From positions 1 through 6,347 of the forward strand of contig JAPYTV010000025.1 in assembly GCA_029941985.1 (NCBI GenBank): a DNA stretch of 6,347 nucleotides, written 5' to 3'. A program made the translations under genes and the position numbers. Source of the stretch: Candidatus Pelagibacter sp. (GTDB lineage: Bacteria > Pseudomonadota > Alphaproteobacteria > Pelagibacterales > Pelagibacteraceae). Of this stretch, positions 5,770-6,347 are shown one piece after another (the stretch's first letter is position 1; every line of letters begins with the position of its first letter). A model generated the notes under the pieces. It was not told where the DNA came from. It saw only the letters and a program-made list of their open reading frames with translations, and did not search any database.

Positions 5770-6347
5770 TACGCGGCGCTCCCAATTTGAGGTTCTTGAT
5801 TTATAAACTCGTCTGTAAAATTAAAATATGATTTACTTCCTGGGCAGGACTTATCATAAATTAAGACTGGCATACCATGTGATGGTGCTTCAGATAATCT
5901 TACATTTCTTGGGATCACAGTTGTATAAACTTTATCTGAAAAATAATCTCTTGCCTCTTTTTCTACTTGCGCTGAAAGTTTATTTCTCTTGTCGTACATC
6001 GTCAAAAGAATTCCCCTTATGTTTAATTCTGGATTTAAACTTACTTTTATTCGTTCTATTGTTTTCATTAATTGAGTTAATCCTTCGAGAGCAAAAAATT
6101 CTGCCTGGAGTGGTACTACTAAAGAGTCAGAAGAGACTAGAGCCATGACTGTTAGGAGATTTAAAGATGGTGGACAATCTATCAGAATATAATCATAATT
6201 TGCTCTAGAATCATTTAAATATGCGGTTAATTTAACCTTCAATATAAAGGCTCTATTGCTGTCGCCAGCTGTCTCAACCTCTAATCCTGATAGATCTACA
6301 TTTGAAGTTATAATATCTAAATTCTCAAAACCTGTTTTTTTAATAAT
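5769..6347 (-). CDS. parA: Chromosome partitioning ATPase ParA (Soj), N-terminus beyond the window
   Basis: A Walker-type (deviant P-loop) ATPase that binds the nucleoid non-specifically and, by ATP hydrolysis stimulated by ParB, moves ParB-parS complexes. The frame is open from the right edge, giving 192 C-terminal residues of a protein usually about 255-265 aa; the N-terminal deviant Walker A (KGGxGKT) lies outside. Visible parts: NLDIITSNVDLSGLEVE (about 9-25 of the fragment, the usual P(S)NxDLSGxE block); Walker B-like YDYILIDCPPSLNLLTV (51-67); VVPLQAEFFALEGLTQL; the PRNVRLSEAPSHGMPVLIYD block typical of chromosomal ParA; and CPGSKSY near the end. A TTG at 6242 could be taken as a start, but the conserved residues upstream of it show that the gene continues past the window edge. 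It is co-directional with parB and overlaps it by one base. Confidence 0.97.
   Translation of the reverse strand: MIKKTGFENLDIITSNVDLSGLEVETAGDSNRAFILKVKLTAYLNDSRANYDYILIDCPPSLNLLTVMALVSSDSLVVPLQAEFFALEGLTQLMKTIERIKVSLNPELNIRGILLTMYDKRNKLSAQVEKEARDYFSDKVYTTVIPRNVRLSEAPSHGMPVLIYDKSCPGSKSYFNFTDEFINQEPQIGSAA
5779..5783 (-). promoter_or_regulatory. Shine-Dalgarno of parB inside the parA 3' end
   Basis: The minus strand reads GGGAG, nine bases before the parB ATG, within the last codons of parA (Gly-Ser-Ala-Ala). Together with the TAATG stop-start overlap it points to translational coupling of parB to parA. The surrounding bases are GC-rich in an otherwise very AT-rich window. Confidence 0.55.

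Noticed and set aside
5769..6242. A complete 157-aa ParA starting at TTG 6242
   Set aside because: The frame is open to 6347 and the 35 upstream codons encode the conserved NLDIITSNVDLSGLEVE block, so this is an internal codon of a longer gene.

Overview
The window looks like a piece of an AT-rich, streamlined alphaproteobacterial chromosome, most likely SAR11 ('Candidatus Pelagibacter' type). The reasons are the very low GC, with Lys/Asn/Ile-rich proteins and long poly-A lysine tracts; gene junctions of only a few bases; an alphaproteobacterial order of DUF3576 lipoprotein - leuS - lptE - holA beside parB - parA; and a SAR11-like porin signal peptide at the left edge. The taxonomic call rests on recognition of proteins and composition, not on a search.

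Layout: (1) Bases 1-71, minus strand: the first 24 codons of an exported protein, probably an outer-membrane porin, cut by the window edge. (2) Bases 72-276: a divergent intergenic region holding a perfect 18-bp inverted repeat (181-198) and the presumed promoters of both flanking genes. (3) Bases 277-4931, plus strand: a compact run of a DUF3576-type lipoprotein, leucyl-tRNA synthetase (leuS), the LPS-assembly lipoprotein lptE (4-bp ATGA overlap with leuS) and DNA polymerase III delta subunit (holA, 3 bp after lptE). (4) Bases 4921-6347, minus strand: parB and the C-terminal part of parA, overlapping as TAATG, with the parA start beyond the right edge. holA and parB are tail-to-tail and overlap by 11 bp.

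The genes are housekeeping genes: translation (LeuRS), outer-membrane biogenesis (LptE, possibly the DUF3576 lipoprotein), replication (HolA loads the sliding clamp as part of the clamp loader) and chromosome segregation (ParA/ParB). I see no mobile element, CRISPR array, RNA gene or accessory system.

The most interesting signals are regulatory. A hairpin followed by seven T residues (5133-5158) lies antisense inside parB, about 200 bp past the holA stop, where it could terminate the leuS-lptE-holA transcript because the convergent genes leave no intergenic space. The perfect palindrome upstream of the porin gene is a good candidate operator. Neither has been tested by computation here.
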